Shown: one piece after another, positions 19,180 through 28,726 of the stretch
Layout of the letters: each line of letters starts with the position of its first letter
Numbering within the stretch: the stretch's first letter is position 1
From: SZUA-35 sp963781035
Lineage (GTDB): Bacteria > Actinomycetota > Acidimicrobiia > Acidimicrobiales > SZUA-35
Direction of reading: 5' to 3'
DNA: 64,000 bases
Assembly: GCA_963781035.1 (NCBI GenBank)
Contig: CAWAEN010000004.1
Span: 1-64,000, forward strand
Translations under genes and position numbers: made by a program
Notes under the pieces: model-generated
The model's input: the letters and a program-made list of their open reading frames with translations, nothing else
The model's database searches: none
Told to the model about the DNA's origin: nothing

Positions 19180-20073
19180 ATGAGCGCCGAACAAAGCCTG
19201 ACACGGGTTCGCACCAACGTGATGCTGTGGCTGTTCGTTGTGGTGTTCGCCCGGCTCTACACGGTCGTGCTCTGCCACGTGCCACGGCTCGTATTCGATT
19301 CCGATCCGGTCTGCGACACCTGGTTCCGGGGTATTGCGGGCTATCTCTGGGTGGAGCTGGTCTTCTACGGCCCGGTCATGTGGTTCGCCCTCCACCAGAT
19401 CAGCTCCGACGTGTTCGGCGACGTGCCGACCGAGGCCCGAGCACTGCAGCTTCACCGTCGCCGACATCTGGTGGCAGAGGCAGCGATCGCTGTCCTCTTC
19501 TATGGCATCGGCGTTCATGTCGCCGACACGGTCGAGGTGTTCTCGCGGCTGAGCGAGGGTGTGACCGATGGTCCGATCTACGAGCTCGTCTACTTCATCG
19601 ACGAGGGGGTGTCGCACTACATCCAGTTCGTCTCGCTGATCTTCGTCCTCGGGTGGATCGTGATCTTCGATCGACGGGGCCGGACCGCCCATTCCTCGCT
19701 GGCCCTGTTCCTGGGTACTGCGCACGGCCTCGAGCGGAGCGTCGGCATCATCGAAGGCGAGAAGTGGTTCATCGGGCCGGCGGTCATGGCCTGGATGGCG
19801 GCCGCCGTCGTGCTTCGATGGCGGCGTGTCGGGTCGGAGGCGGTGACAGAGTTCTTCGTTCGCTACGCGGTGGCCTTCGTGGCGGTCGTCCCCATCGCGC
19901 AGGTGCTCTACTACGCGTGGCTCGGAAGTTTCACGCCGCCGTCGGAGCTGTCCGAGTCGGAATACGCCGAGCTGGCTGTCGGCATGATCATCCTGTCGGT
20001 GGTGGGGACGTCGGTCGCTCTGGCGGTCGATCGCTGGCGGCTGCTCAGGCGCCCCAGTACCGGGTCGGGTTGA
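19180..20073 (+). CDS. Multi-pass membrane protein of unknown function
   Basis: From MSAEQSLTRVRTNVM the 297-residue protein has about seven hydrophobic helices, including VMLWLFVVVFARLYTVVLC, YIQFVSLIFVLGWIVIF and MIILSVVGTSVALAVDRW. Conserved-looking loop features are D-S-D-P-V-C-D-T-W and the HGLERS segment. The frame is open upstream to 19081 but that part overlaps the EEP gene and looks like an antisense or shadow sequence, so I start at 19180. No family recognised. Confidence 0.7.
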   Translation: MSAEQSLTRVRTNVMLWLFVVVFARLYTVVLCHVPRLVFDSDPVCDTWFRGIAGYLWVELVFYGPVMWFALHQISSDVFGDVPTEARALQLHRRRHLVAEAAIAVLFYGIGVHVADTVEVFSRLSEGVTDGPIYELVYFIDEGVSHYIQFVSLIFVLGWIVIFDRRGRTAHSSLALFLGTAHGLERSVGIIEGEKWFIGPAVMAWMAAAVVLRWRRVGSEAVTEFFVRYAVAFVAVVPIAQVLYYAWLGSFTPPSELSESEYAELAVGMIILSVVGTSVALAVDRWRLLRRPSTGSG

Positions 20074-20124
20074 CGGACACCGGCGCCGGATCGGGCCCTT
20101 CGGACGGATCCGGATCATCCCCGC

Positions 20125-21519
20125 GTGACTATGGTGACCCGGGTGCCCGACGCTGACGCTCCTGCATCCGCTGAGGGTTGGACCAGTCGCTCGGGGTTCA
20201 TTCTCGCCACCATCGGATCCGCGGTCGGGGTCGGCAGCATCTGGAAGTTCCCGTACGAGGTGGGGGCCAACGGCGGTGGCGCATTCGTGCTGGTGTACAT
20301 GCTCGGCCTCGTGTTGGTGGTCGTGCCACTCATGCTCGCCGAGTTCGCCATCGGCCATCGGGGGCAGGCCGACGCTGCCACCAGCATGGAAATCGTTGCC
20401 GGCGAAGAGTCGGCCTCGACTCGGTGGCGTGTGTTCGGACTCTTGGGGGCGGTCACCGCGTTCCTCATCCTCAGCTTCTACGCAGTGGTCGGCGGATGGA
20501 CCCTGACCTACGCGTACGACACGCTGGTCGACGGCCTGCCCGGGGGCGCCGGCGAGGCGAGCGGCGGCTTCGATGATCTCCTGGCCTCGCCCGGGCGGAT
20601 GATGCTCTTCCAGGCTTTGTTCCTCGGACTCGTCGCCGCTGTCGTGGTTCGTGGTGTGCAGAACGGCATCGAGTCGGCCATGAAGATCCTCATGCCCCTC
20701 ATGGCTCTGCTGCTCACCGCCATCGCCATCTACTCAATGCGCAACGGCGCCGCCTCGGCGACCCTTCGTTTCCTCTTCGTCCCCGATTTCGACGACCTGA
20801 CCGGTCGTGGAGTGCTCGACGCCCTGGGGCTGGGCTTCTTCTCGATCGGGGTGGGGCTGGGCATCCTCCTCACCTACGCGGCGTACAGCCCACCCGGCGT
20901 CGACCTCAAGACGGTGGCCATCGCGTCGGTCGCGGCCGACACCGTGATCTCGTTCGTGGCCGGGCTCGCGGTCTTCCCGGTGGTCTTCGCCAACAACCTG
21001 GACGCTGCCAGCGGACCTGGTCTCGTGTTCGAGACGCTGCCGGTGGCGTTCGGGGTCATGCCGGCGGGCCGTTCGGTCGCAGTGGCGTTCTTCGCCCTGC
21101 TCGCCATGGCCGCACTCGGCTCGGCCATTTCCATGCTCGAGGCGGTGGTGGCCGTGCTCGACCGCCGCCTCGGCTGGTCGCGACACAAGTCAGTCGGCGT
21201 GGCCGCCACCTCCTGCTTCGTCGCCGGCATGGCAACCGTGGCGTCGTTCAACGTCTGGAGTGACGTTCACCCGTTCAGCTGGATGGAGCGCTATGAGAAC
21301 GCGACCATCTACGACCTCCTCGACGACGCCACGTCGCAGCTCATGCTGCCCGCCGGCGGATTGGCCATCGCCGTGTTCACCGGATGGGTCCTGTCCGACC
21401 GGCTGCTGCGCGACGAGCTCGGCCTGCGGGGCGTCCCCCTCGTCGCCCTGCGCTGGACGCTGCGGGTGGTTGCTCCCGTGACCATCACGGCCGCGGCCGT
21501 CGTGTCCCTCCTCGGCTGA
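20125..21519 (+). CDS. Neurotransmitter:sodium symporter (NSS/SNF) family transporter
   Basis: A 464-residue protein with about 11-12 helices. The first helix carries the family signature, ATIGSAVGVGSIWKFPYEVG, which forms the Na+ and substrate site, followed by NGGGAFVLVYM. The unwound helix 6 region falls near SIGVGLGILLTYAAY. Bacterial members import amino acids or related amines with sodium. The start is a GTG at 20125 or the ATG two codons later at 20131. It is not obviously in an operon. Confidence 0.9.
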   Translation: MTMVTRVPDADAPASAEGWTSRSGFILATIGSAVGVGSIWKFPYEVGANGGGAFVLVYMLGLVLVVVPLMLAEFAIGHRGQADAATSMEIVAGEESASTRWRVFGLLGAVTAFLILSFYAVVGGWTLTYAYDTLVDGLPGGAGEASGGFDDLLASPGRMMLFQALFLGLVAAVVVRGVQNGIESAMKILMPLMALLLTAIAIYSMRNGAASATLRFLFVPDFDDLTGRGVLDALGLGFFSIGVGLGILLTYAAYSPPGVDLKTVAIASVAADTVISFVAGLAVFPVVFANNLDAASGPGLVFETLPVAFGVMPAGRSVAVAFFALLAMAALGSAISMLEAVVAVLDRRLGWSRHKSVGVAATSCFVAGMATVASFNVWSDVHPFSWMERYENATIYDLLDDATSQLMLPAGGLAIAVFTGWVLSDRLLRDELGLRGVPLVALRWTLRVVAPVTITAAAVVSLLG

Positions 21520-21533
21520 GTCGCCGTACTGGG

Positions 21534-23471
21534 TCAGCGGTCCAGTTCGAGCACGGCGAAGTCAGCGGCGAGAGCGGCGACATGGTCGGCCAACTCATCG
21601 ACCGGTACCGGGCGACACAGGTAGTAGCCCTGCGCCAGGGTTGCTCCCATGGTCTCCAGTTCTGCCAACTGCACAGCGGTTTCGACACCTTCCATGACCA
21701 CGCTGTTGCCGACGACCGTGGCAAGGTCGCGGATGCTTCGCACCAATGCGCTCTGGCGCGGGTCCGAGCCGAGCTTGGCGATGAGACTCAGATCGAGTTT
21801 CACTGCGTCGATCGGCAGGTTCAAGAGTTGATCGAGGGATGAATACCCGGTCCCGAAATCGTCGATGGCGAATCGCACACCGAGCGCATGGAGGGCGTGG
21901 AACTGGTCGAGATCGCTCTCGTCGCCGATCAGCTCATGGGACTCGGTGAGCTCGAGGAAGAGCTGGCCCGGCTGGATGCCGAACTCGGCGATGGTGTCGG
22001 CAACCGACTGCACCAACCGTCCCCTGGCGAACTCGACCGAGGAGACGTTGACCGTGACGCTGCTTTCCCGCAGGAGCGGGTCGTCCGACCAGACGGCAAG
22101 CATCCTGCCGGCGGTCCGAAGCATGTGGCGGGTGAGATCGCTGATGAGGCCGATCTCCTCGGCCAGCGGGATGAACACACTGGGGGGAACCATCGCCCCA
22201 CTCGGGAGCCGCCATCTCGCCAGCAGCTCGACAGCGCGGATGCTCCCGCTCGGGATCGCGAAGATGGGCTGGGCGTGTGCCTCGAACGACTCCGCTCGGA
22301 CCGCTCGACGCAGGTGTGTCTCGAGGCCGCTGCGCTCGTGGAGCTCGTTTCTGAGCTCGTCGTCGAAGTGGACGACCTGCCGGCGCCCCGTCTTCTTCGC
22401 CCGGTACATCGCATGATCGGCATTGAGGAGCAGGCGCTCCGGGGTCGCCATCGACGGCGGGAGTGTGGCGATGCCGACGCTGGCCGAGAGGTAGATCTCG
22501 TCGTTGTTCGTCGATGCCATGGGCCGCTCGAGGTCATCGATGATGCGGTTCGCCAGCCGAGTCGAGGTGGGCCTGTCGTATGTTCCGTCGAGCAGGACGA
22601 CGAACTCGTCTCCGCCGAGCCGCCCGATCACATCCACCGCTCGGAGAGAGGACCGGAGCCGTTCTGCGGTCTCGCCCAGAGCCAGGTCGCCTCCGGCGTG
22701 CCCGAACCGGTCGTTGATCTCCTTGAAGTGGTCGAGGTCGATGAACATCAGGGTGATGGGCTCACCGAGCGAACGTGCTCGGTGGGTCAGCTGTTGCATG
22801 ACGCCGGCACGGTTCAGCAGCCTGGTGAGAGGGTCGTGGGTGGCAGCCCACAGGTTGTCCTCGGCGATGCGACCGGAACGAATTCGGAGCTCGATCAGCT
22901 CGGTCCAGAGCCGGTCGTTCCGCTTCAGGCTCTGGACGGTGATGGCAGCGAAGGTGACGACCGCGAGAGCCAAGAGCGGTTGCCCGGCGACGATCAGGGC
23001 CGACGCAGCACCAAGGCACATCGGAATGATGAACACCTTGCCGAGCGAGTTGACACCGGAGATCCCCGACATCGCTCCGGCGCTGACCGCGAAGATCATT
23101 CCGAGGGTGATCCACCGGAAATCCGAGTCGCTCGTGAGTGAGAGGTCGAGCCACAGCAATGCGCCGTAGCCGGCCCCGGCCAGGACCTGGAACCATGGAG
23201 CGGACTTCGGCAGGCCCTCATCGTTGAGTGCGTTGGCCAACCTCGGGACGACCACGGCTGCGATCTGCATCACCAGCACGACGAACATGGCGACCACCCA
23301 CCACATGAGACCCTGTGGTGACCGATCGGCCGCGGTGACGACCGCGGTGTAGAAGGAGACGGTGGCGATCGTTCCGATGGGCGCCCCCCAGCGGTTGGCG
23401 AAGAAGAAGCGCGAGCGTTCGTTTCTGATCGCAGAAGCCAACCCGGGGTCGTCGGCGTCCAGCGGCGGCAT
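21534..23471 (-). CDS. Membrane-bound GGDEF-EAL cyclic-di-GMP protein
   Basis: About six N-terminal membrane helices (residues 30-190), then a GGDEF domain with an intact GRLGGDEF site near residue 290, and an EAL domain. EAL residues seen: Glu in AVELLARW, NVSS, LELTES, IDDFGTGYSSL, Lys in VKLDLSL and Glu in MEGVET, so both synthesis and breakdown of c-di-GMP look possible. ATG at 23471 (MPPLDADDPGL) is preferred; a TTG at 23489 is an alternative. No PAS domain is seen, so sensing is probably by the membrane part. It is divergent from the DoxX-like gene at 23562. Confidence 0.92.
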   Translation of the reverse strand: MPPLDADDPGLASAIRNERSRFFFANRWGAPIGTIATVSFYTAVVTAADRSPQGLMWWVVAMFVVLVMQIAAVVVPRLANALNDEGLPKSAPWFQVLAGAGYGALLWLDLSLTSDSDFRWITLGMIFAVSAGAMSGISGVNSLGKVFIIPMCLGAASALIVAGQPLLALAVVTFAAITVQSLKRNDRLWTELIELRIRSGRIAEDNLWAATHDPLTRLLNRAGVMQQLTHRARSLGEPITLMFIDLDHFKEINDRFGHAGGDLALGETAERLRSSLRAVDVIGRLGGDEFVVLLDGTYDRPTSTRLANRIIDDLERPMASTNNDEIYLSASVGIATLPPSMATPERLLLNADHAMYRAKKTGRRQVVHFDDELRNELHERSGLETHLRRAVRAESFEAHAQPIFAIPSGSIRAVELLARWRLPSGAMVPPSVFIPLAEEIGLISDLTRHMLRTAGRMLAVWSDDPLLRESSVTVNVSSVEFARGRLVQSVADTIAEFGIQPGQLFLELTESHELIGDESDLDQFHALHALGVRFAIDDFGTGYSSLDQLLNLPIDAVKLDLSLIAKLGSDPRQSALVRSIRDLATVVGNSVVMEGVETAVQLAELETMGATLAQGYYLCRPVPVDELADHVAALAADFAVLELDR

Positions 23472-23561
23472 CGCGAAAGTGTCGACCAATCTGACGCCTT
23501 TGTGAGGCTCGGAGCCCCCGATACGAGGCGTCCGCCGCCGGTGTCGTAGAGTCCGGCGCAG

Positions 23562-23900
23562 ATGTTGCTGGTCGTGTGTTCGCTCGTTTCCAGCGCCTCA
23601 TTCTTCTTTTACGGGTTCGAGACCCTCACGAAGGAACGACTGCGAGCGGAATACCGGCGCTACGGCATGCCGGGCCTGCGAACGTTCGCCGGAACGATGC
23701 AGGTACTCGGCGCGGCCGGTGTGCTCATCGGTCTGGGGTTCGCACCCCTGGGAGCGACCGCCGCCGGTGGTCTGGCCCTGATGATGTTCCTCGGGCTGCT
23801 CGTCCGGCTCAGCATCGGTGATGCGTTGCGACTGATGATTCCGGCAGCCTCGCTCTGCGTGATCAACACCGTTCTGTTGGTGCTGTTCCTCCTGCGCTGA
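23562..23900 (+). CDS. DoxX-like small membrane protein
   Basis: A 112-residue protein with four hydrophobic helices (LLVVCSLVSSASFFFYGF, MQVLGAAGVLIGLGF, GLALMMFLGLLVRL, ASLCVINTVLLVLFLL) and the F-x-G-x-x-K/R plus Y-G pattern after helix 1 (TKERLRAEYRRYG) seen in DoxX-like proteins. Function of the family is broad and mostly unassigned. Confidence 0.7.
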   Translation: MLLVVCSLVSSASFFFYGFETLTKERLRAEYRRYGMPGLRTFAGTMQVLGAAGVLIGLGFAPLGATAAGGLALMMFLGLLVRLSIGDALRLMIPAASLCVINTVLLVLFLLR

Positions 23901-23918
23901 GGCTCGGGTGAACCTTGC

Positions 23919-24293
23919 TCAGTCGTCGCGGTGCAGGATCGCCGAGATGGCAGAAAGGGAGAAGACGGTGATCGCCGGCATGGCCCGCTTGATCGGGTCC
24001 TTGACCTTCACGTGCATGCCGATGGCACCAAGCATGAACATGGCAAGACCGGCGGATGCGGGCCGCACGAGCTTCGGGAACCAGTGACCGGCCAGCATCA
24101 TGCTCGCCAGGCTCACCTTCGTCGCCCCGACGGCGTACATGGTGTTCTCCGACATCCCGTACTCGGCGAACTCCTCCTTCATGTTCGTTGCGTCACCGCC
24201 GCGATATCCGGTGTCCTTGTTGAACCGGTTGAACCAGACGTTCAGGATCCACAGGCCGGCAACTGTTCGAGCAATCGTTCCGATGTTCTGCAT
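23919..24293 (-). CDS. DoxX-like / small membrane protein
   Basis: A 124-residue protein, MQNIGTIARTVAGLWILNVWF at the start. It has helices around residues 8-20, 52-70, 80-95 and 105-120, and the charged loop MKEEFAEYGMSE typical of DoxX-type proteins. It ends HRDD. It lies downstream of a strong hairpin that separates it from the cupin operon, so it probably has its own promoter. Confidence 0.65.
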   Translation of the reverse strand: MQNIGTIARTVAGLWILNVWFNRFNKDTGYRGGDATNMKEEFAEYGMSENTMYAVGATKVSLASMMLAGHWFPKLVRPASAGLAMFMLGAIGMHVKVKDPIKRAMPAITVFSLSAISAILHRDD

Positions 24294-24376
24294 GAGTTCT
24301 ACGTTCCCCTCGATTGGACGCCGCAAACCGGCGTCCTCCGCATTCTCCCGCAGACGCTCACTCTTTGAAGCATCGA

Positions 24377-24404
24377 GCGAGCCGGGGTCTTCGCCCCGGC
24401 TCGC
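24377..24404 (-). terminator. Strong hairpin downstream of the VOC/SnoaL/cupin operon
   Basis: GCGAGCCGGGG and CCCCGGCTCGC form perfect 11-base arms around a 6-base loop, 15 bases after the cupin stop codon. There is no clear U-tract, as is usual in GC-rich actinobacteria. It probably ends the minus-strand operon. Confidence 0.7.
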
Positions 24405-24418
24405 CCTCCCTCCGGTCG

Positions 24419-24907
24419 TCACGCCATGGGCGGTCCGATGATGTCGCAGTTGTGCTGGGCGGCGTGGGCCGTGAGCGCCGGCCCGTCCACCGGCTGCGGC
24501 GTCGGCAGATAGCCACCGGAGGTGACAGCCCGGCTGCCCTCGAGGTGGAAGTCCTCGAACCCGGCCGGTGTGATCACCTCGAGGTAGTGCGCCTCGTCGC
24601 TGTCGATCCGGAACGAGTGAGGAACGTCGCGGGGCAGCCACGCCATCTCGCCAGGACCGCACGTCTTCTCCTCGCCGTCGAGCAGCACCGTGAGCCGGCC
24701 CTCGATGACGTACATCGCCGTGTCCTCGTCGTGATGCACGTGGAGCGGCGGCGAGAATCCCTGGCCGCCCCGCCACTCGATCGTGGCCAGCTTGCCGTCG
24801 GTCGTACCGCCGTCATTGATGATCCGCATCCAGGTGTCGAGGAACCAGCGCCCGTCTTCGGGTGCGGTTGCCGCCCCGGTCGTCGCTGTCGCCGTTGTCT
24901 CCGTCAT
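24419..24907 (-). CDS. Cupin domain protein
   Basis: A 162-residue single-cupin protein. Cupin motif 1 reads PPLHVHHDEDTAMYVIEG (His/His/Glu metal ligands) and motif 2 PGEMAWLPRDVPHSFR (last His ligand). The N-terminal 20 residues are an Ala/Thr-rich tail. It could bind a metal for dioxygenase, isomerase or sensing activity. It is the last gene of an operon with VOC and SnoaL-like genes, suggesting joint action on an aromatic or polyketide-like compound. Confidence 0.85.
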   Translation of the reverse strand: MTETTATATTGAATAPEDGRWFLDTWMRIINDGGTTDGKLATIEWRGGQGFSPPLHVHHDEDTAMYVIEGRLTVLLDGEEKTCGPGEMAWLPRDVPHSFRIDSDEAHYLEVITPAGFEDFHLEGSRAVTSGGYLPTPQPVDGPALTAHAAQHNCDIIGPPMA

Positions 24908-24941
24908 GATGTGCCTTTCGTTTGGTGGTTGGTGTTCTGTC

Positions 24942-25368
24942 TCAGCTGCCGTCGTCGGCGAGCTGGGCGGTGATGGCGGGATGGTCGAGCCAGACGTTCT
25001 CGCGGGTGATCAGGCCGTCGTCGTCGAACTCCATGACGTGCAGGATCCGGAACCGGAGTGGCCGGTTCATGCCGGGGACGCCGAGCGGAGCCGACGGCCC
25101 GACCGATCCAGAGGCTCTCGTCGGTCAGACAGTTGTGGCCGTAGTAGCGGTGCAGGGTCTCGACTCGTTCCCCGGCGAGATCGGCGAAGACCTGTTCGTA
25201 GGTCGGTCGGGTCTCGTCGTGGCCGATCGTGGGGCCGTCGGGGCACCGACGATGTCGTGCACGACGTCTGGTGACGAGCGTGGCGAGCACGCCGTCGACG
25301 TCGTCGGCCATCTCGAAGGCGAAATGGCGGTCCATGAGCTCGTCCATCTGGGCTGGAGTCAGTGACAT
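24942..25368 (-). CDS. NTF2/SnoaL-like protein; several frame breaks
   Basis: The start MSLTPAQMDELMDRHFAFEMA leads into a SnoaL-like fold: helices, then GPTIGHDETRPTYEQVFADL, RYYGHNCLTDESLWIGRAVG, and in another frame FRILHVMEFDDDGLITREN with the end ITAQLADDGS. Frame changes occur near 25270-25240 and 25095. About 140 residues. These proteins are small-molecule-binding enzymes or carriers. It starts 17 bases after the VOC gene ends and is followed at once by the cupin gene. Confidence 0.65.
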
Positions 25369-25384
25369 GTCCGGCCTCGTCCGG

Positions 25385-25847
25385 TCAGGCACCGAAGGCG
25401 ATCAGCTCGAGCTGGATGCCGTCCGGGTCGTAGAAGGTCAGGAGCGAGATCGGCGTGCCCTGCATCGGGTACACGCCGGAGATGCGTGACGCCGTGGCCA
25501 TCGAGATGGATCGCCCACGCGCCGAGGGCGCCGACGTCGGCGACCTGGAAGCAGAGGTGGTCCAGACCGGTGCGGGTCGGATCGAATCCGTCGTCGTCAC
25601 GGGCCGGGTGATGGTCGAGGCCGACGTTCATCGACATGTCCGGCGTGCCCATCACGACGGCGAAGCCGCCTTCATCGCTGTGGTGATGGGCTTCTTCGAA
25701 TTGGCGCTCCAGTCCCAGCACCCGCCCGTACCACTCGGCGCTCGCTTCCACATCACGCACCGTCAAACCGACGTGCTGGATTCCGGTGAGTGTCGGCCTG
25801 GTGGTCGCCGCCCCCGCCTCGGTGGTGATCTCGGTCGTGGTCATCAT
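25385..25847 (-). CDS. Glyoxalase/bleomycin-resistance (VOC) family dioxygenase-like protein; one frame break
   Basis: After AGAAGGAG and two possible ATGs (25847, 25844) the protein reads TLTGIQHVGLTVRDVEASAE, where His is a metal ligand, and GLDHLCFQVADV. The frame changes near 25480, giving the end YPMQGTPISLLTFYDPDGIQ, LELIAFGA with the usual C-terminal Glu ligand. About 150 residues. First gene of the VOC-SnoaL-cupin operon, divergent from the LuxR regulator at 26015. Confidence 0.75.
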
Positions 25848-25950
25848 CAATCTCCTTCTGCGTGGTGCTGCGTCTTCGGGTTGAAGACGAACGGTAAAGA
25901 CGGTCGACCGGCCGGTGAATCCCTTGCGACGGGTGTTGTTGCTGCCGGCT

Positions 25951-25970
25951 GAGGGGGTCGACACCCCCTC
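25951..25970. promoter_or_regulatory. Palindrome between the VOC operon and the LuxR gene
   Basis: GAGGGGGT and ACCCCCTC are perfect 8-base arms around CGAC; a second overlapping repeat CCCCC-TCATC-GGGGG extends to 25977. It lies in the divergent gap, about 100 bases from the VOC start and 40 from the regulator start, where an operator for the LuxR protein is expected. Confidence 0.45.
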
Positions 25971-26014
25971 ATCGGGGGATCGACCAGCCGAACGCCGCCA
26001 CCTAACGTCAGGCC

Positions 26015-27092
26015 ATGGCAATTGGTGACTTCACTCGTGCCCGCGACCGGATCCGGGCGCTCGATGACGAGCAGCCCGACCTGACTGCGACCCTCGAGGC
26101 GGCACAAGCGGCGCTGCACGACGTGTGCGACTTCTCCTGGAGCGCGTTGATGACCGTCGACCCGGTGACGTTGCTGCCGACCGGCGGTCTGGTCGAGGGA
26201 TTCTCGGCCGATGCGTGTGCGCCGTTCTGGGACGACGAGCTGCTCGCCCCCGGCTACAACAAGTTCACCGACCTGGCCCGCAGCAACGACAACGGTGGCC
26301 ACGCTGTACGACGCAACCGACGGCGACCTGGGCCGGGCACCGATCTACAACAACCTCTACGCCGGCCTCGGCGTCGCCGACGAACTCCGCGCCGCCTTCG
26401 TACGTCGGGACCACCTGCTGGGGAGTTGTCAGCCTGCTTCGATCAGCCGACGACGGTCCGTTCACCGACGAGGAGTGTCGTCACGTCACGCAACCTCGTG
26501 CCGATCATCGCCAAGGCTCTTCGGGCCAGCGTGGTCGCCTTGGACATGGAAGCCAAAGGCGCCGCAGCCATGTTGGTCGTCGACGGCGACAACAAGATCG
26601 CAGAACCTCACGATCGAGGCCGGCCGCATGCTCGACGACCTCCGCACCGTCGGCGTCGACGAAACCGGGCTTCCCGCCATCGTGCGAAACGTGGTCACCC
26701 GGGCCAGGGCCAGTCGATCGTCGACACACCTCGCGACCCGCCTCCACGGCACCTCCGGCGTGTGGCGACGCATGACGGCGATCCCCATGGAGGGACCCGA
26801 TGGCTCGGTCGCGGTGATGATCGAGCCGGCCCGGGCCGCCGATCTCACCCCGATCCTGCTCGAGGCCTACGGGTTGACCGAACGCGAGATCGACATCGTG
26901 ATCCTCCTCGCCCGAGGGCTGGCGACCAAGGACATCGCCGCCGAACTCAGCATCTCGTCGCACACGGTCCGGGACCATGTGAAAGCGATCTTCACCAAGA
27001 CGGGGTTCAGCACCCGAGGCGAGCTCATCGCTCGAGTGTTCTCCGACCACCTCCTCGACGGTTTCCACGCTGCAGTGCACCGCGTCGACTGA
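26015..27092 (+). CDS. LuxR-family transcriptional regulator with GAF-like N-terminus; multiple frame breaks
   Basis: The start MAIGDFTRARDRIRALDDEQP leads into a GAF-like sensor spread over several frames (VATLYDATDGDLGRAPIYNN; WGVVSLLRSADDGPFTDEE; VPIIAKALRASVVALDMEAKG; FRAMEs change about five times between 26290 and 26610). From 26610 the frame is open to a clear C-terminal LuxR helix-turn-helix: LTEREIDIVILLARGLATKD, then IAAELSISSHTVRDHVKAIF. About 355 residues. It is divergent from the VOC-SnoaL-cupin operon and is probably its ligand-responsive regulator. Confidence 0.75.
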
Positions 27093-27238
27093 GCCGGCAG
27101 CGTCGGCGACGCGAACGCAATCGAAACGACCTTCGGATGACACGACGGGCGACGTTTGTCCGACTCGGCACAGCGCAAGAACTCGAACAGGCTGTCTCCA
27201 GCGGCTCACCGTGAACCGCACGAACAGAGGAGACCCCA

Positions 27239-27646
27239 ATGACCGCCACCATCCAGACCGAACACGGCTACCAGCAACCGGCCAACCGAGTCAGCGCCCC
27301 GGCGAAACAGTCGGTCATGATCGGCTGCCTCTACGCCCTGATCGTCGCCAACTTGGTCCAGGTCCTCGCCGGGTTCACCGGCGCCGACCCGAGCCCGCCA
27401 TCAGCAGTGGTCCCCGGCATCGCTGCAACCGCGCTGCTCGGACTCGGCGCCCTGCCGATGATCCAAGATCGCCATCCGGCCGGCTACAAGCTCGGGATCG
27501 CCTTCTGCCTGGCATCGATGGTGGGAATGGGCCCACACAAACTGTTCATGGAGAACGGCGGCGTGATCGCCCCGATGGCACTCGTCGGTTTCGCCTTCGA
27601 AGTCGTCTTCATCATCCACGCAGTCCGAGCGCTCCGGTCCAATTGA
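27239..27646 (+). CDS. Small four-span membrane protein
   Basis: A 135-residue protein with an ordinary ATG (AGGAG upstream). Hydrophobic helices are VMIGCLYALIVANLVQVLAG, AVVPGIAATALLGLGALPM, LGIAFCLASMVGMG and MALVGFAFEVVFIIHAV. Not assigned to a family. It follows the LuxR gene by about 150 bases and precedes the methyltransferase by 16. Confidence 0.65.
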   Translation: MTATIQTEHGYQQPANRVSAPAKQSVMIGCLYALIVANLVQVLAGFTGADPSPPSAVVPGIAATALLGLGALPMIQDRHPAGYKLGIAFCLASMVGMGPHKLFMENGGVIAPMALVGFAFEVVFIIHAVRALRSN

Positions 27647-27662
27647 TCGCCACACTGTGCAG

Positions 27663-28334
27663 ATGACAGACGGACCGACCTCCAACGAGCACGGACATGA
27701 CGGGCACGGCCATCACAACGACCGGGGTCTCGCCGGGGCCGTCCGCTATCTGCGATGGCTTCCCCAATTGTGGCGGTCCGAGATCAACGACGCTGTGGTC
27801 GCCCTGGTGGCGCCCCGATCGGGTGAGCGAACGGTCGACGTCGGTGCCGGGATCGGTGCCGGCGCGTTCCCGGCTGCAGCAGCCGGCGCCCACGTCCTGG
27901 CCGTGGAACCGACGCCGTTCCTGCGACGAGCGTTCCAGCTCCGTCGGGCGATCAGCCGCCACCGCAGCTCGATCGACATCGCCGACGGCGCGGCCGAACA
28001 GATCCCGGCCGGTGACAGCACGATCGATGCGGTGTGGGCGGTGAACACGATGCACCACTGGGTCGACGTCGAGCGCGGTGTCACCGAGATCGCCCGGGTC
28101 CTCACCCCCGGCGGGCGGGTGGTGCTGGTCGACGAAGACTTCACGGACCCGACCCACCCCGAACACGAGCAGTTCGGCGATGACCACGGCCCCGCGCATC
28201 ACGGATTCACGATGGTCGAGGCCTCGGCCATGGCAGATCTGCTGCGAGCGGTCGGACTCACCGAGGTCGACACCTCACTCGACACCGTCGTCGGCCGCCC
28301 CGTGCTCGCCGTCACCGCCCGCAAGCCGAGCTGA
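27663..28334 (+). CDS. Class I SAM-dependent methyltransferase
   Basis: A 223-residue protein. Motif I is VDVGAGIGAGAFPAAAAGA with the acidic AVEP at the end of strand 2; AVNTMHHWVDVERGVTEIAR and RVLTPGGRVVLVDEDF are the motif IV-VI region of Ubie/type-11 methyltransferases. The N-terminus is His/Asp-rich (HGHDGHGHHND), which might bind metal. Substrate unknown. Confidence 0.85.
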   Translation: MTDGPTSNEHGHDGHGHHNDRGLAGAVRYLRWLPQLWRSEINDAVVALVAPRSGERTVDVGAGIGAGAFPAAAAGAHVLAVEPTPFLRRAFQLRRAISRHRSSIDIADGAAEQIPAGDSTIDAVWAVNTMHHWVDVERGVTEIARVLTPGGRVVLVDEDFTDPTHPEHEQFGDDHGPAHHGFTMVEASAMADLLRAVGLTEVDTSLDTVVGRPVLAVTARKPS

Positions 28335-28339
28335 CCGGG

Positions 28340-28726
28340 CTACATCCCACCGAGAACGGCGAAGCTGCCGACGGCAGTGACGATCTCCTTGTCGCCGACA
28401 CGGGCCACGGCGTCGATGTGGATGATGCGTCGACCGGCCCGACGGACCACGGCCTCCACCTCGATCGTGCCCTCGGCGCGGGCCGACAGGTAGCGGGTGT
28501 GGATGTCGATCGTGGCGCACAAGAGGCCCTCGTCCAGCACGCTCATCGCCGCCGCTCCCATCGCCGTGTCGATCATGGCGAACGGCACCGAACCGTGGAC
28601 GACCCCGTTCGGATTCAGGTGTCGGTGTTCGATCACGAGCGACGCTCGACCGACACCATCCGCCCCCTCGACGGTGAACCCGAGCAGGTCCTTCAGCGGG
28701 AAGTCATGGCCGGCCTGCTCACTCAT
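28340..28726 (-). CDS. PaaI-type hotdog thioesterase
   Basis: A 128-residue hotdog protein. The active-site region is HLNPNGVVHGSVPFAMIDTA; the usual G-G after His is G-S here, a modest change. The remainder (TIDIHTRYLSARAEGTIEVE) follows the PaaI/thioesterase pattern. It hydrolyses acyl- or aryl-CoA thioesters. It is convergent with the methyltransferase gene. Confidence 0.85.
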   Translation of the reverse strand: MSEQAGHDFPLKDLLGFTVEGADGVGRASLVIEHRHLNPNGVVHGSVPFAMIDTAMGAAAMSVLDEGLLCATIDIHTRYLSARAEGTIEVEAVVRRAGRRIIHIDAVARVGDKEIVTAVGSFAVLGGM

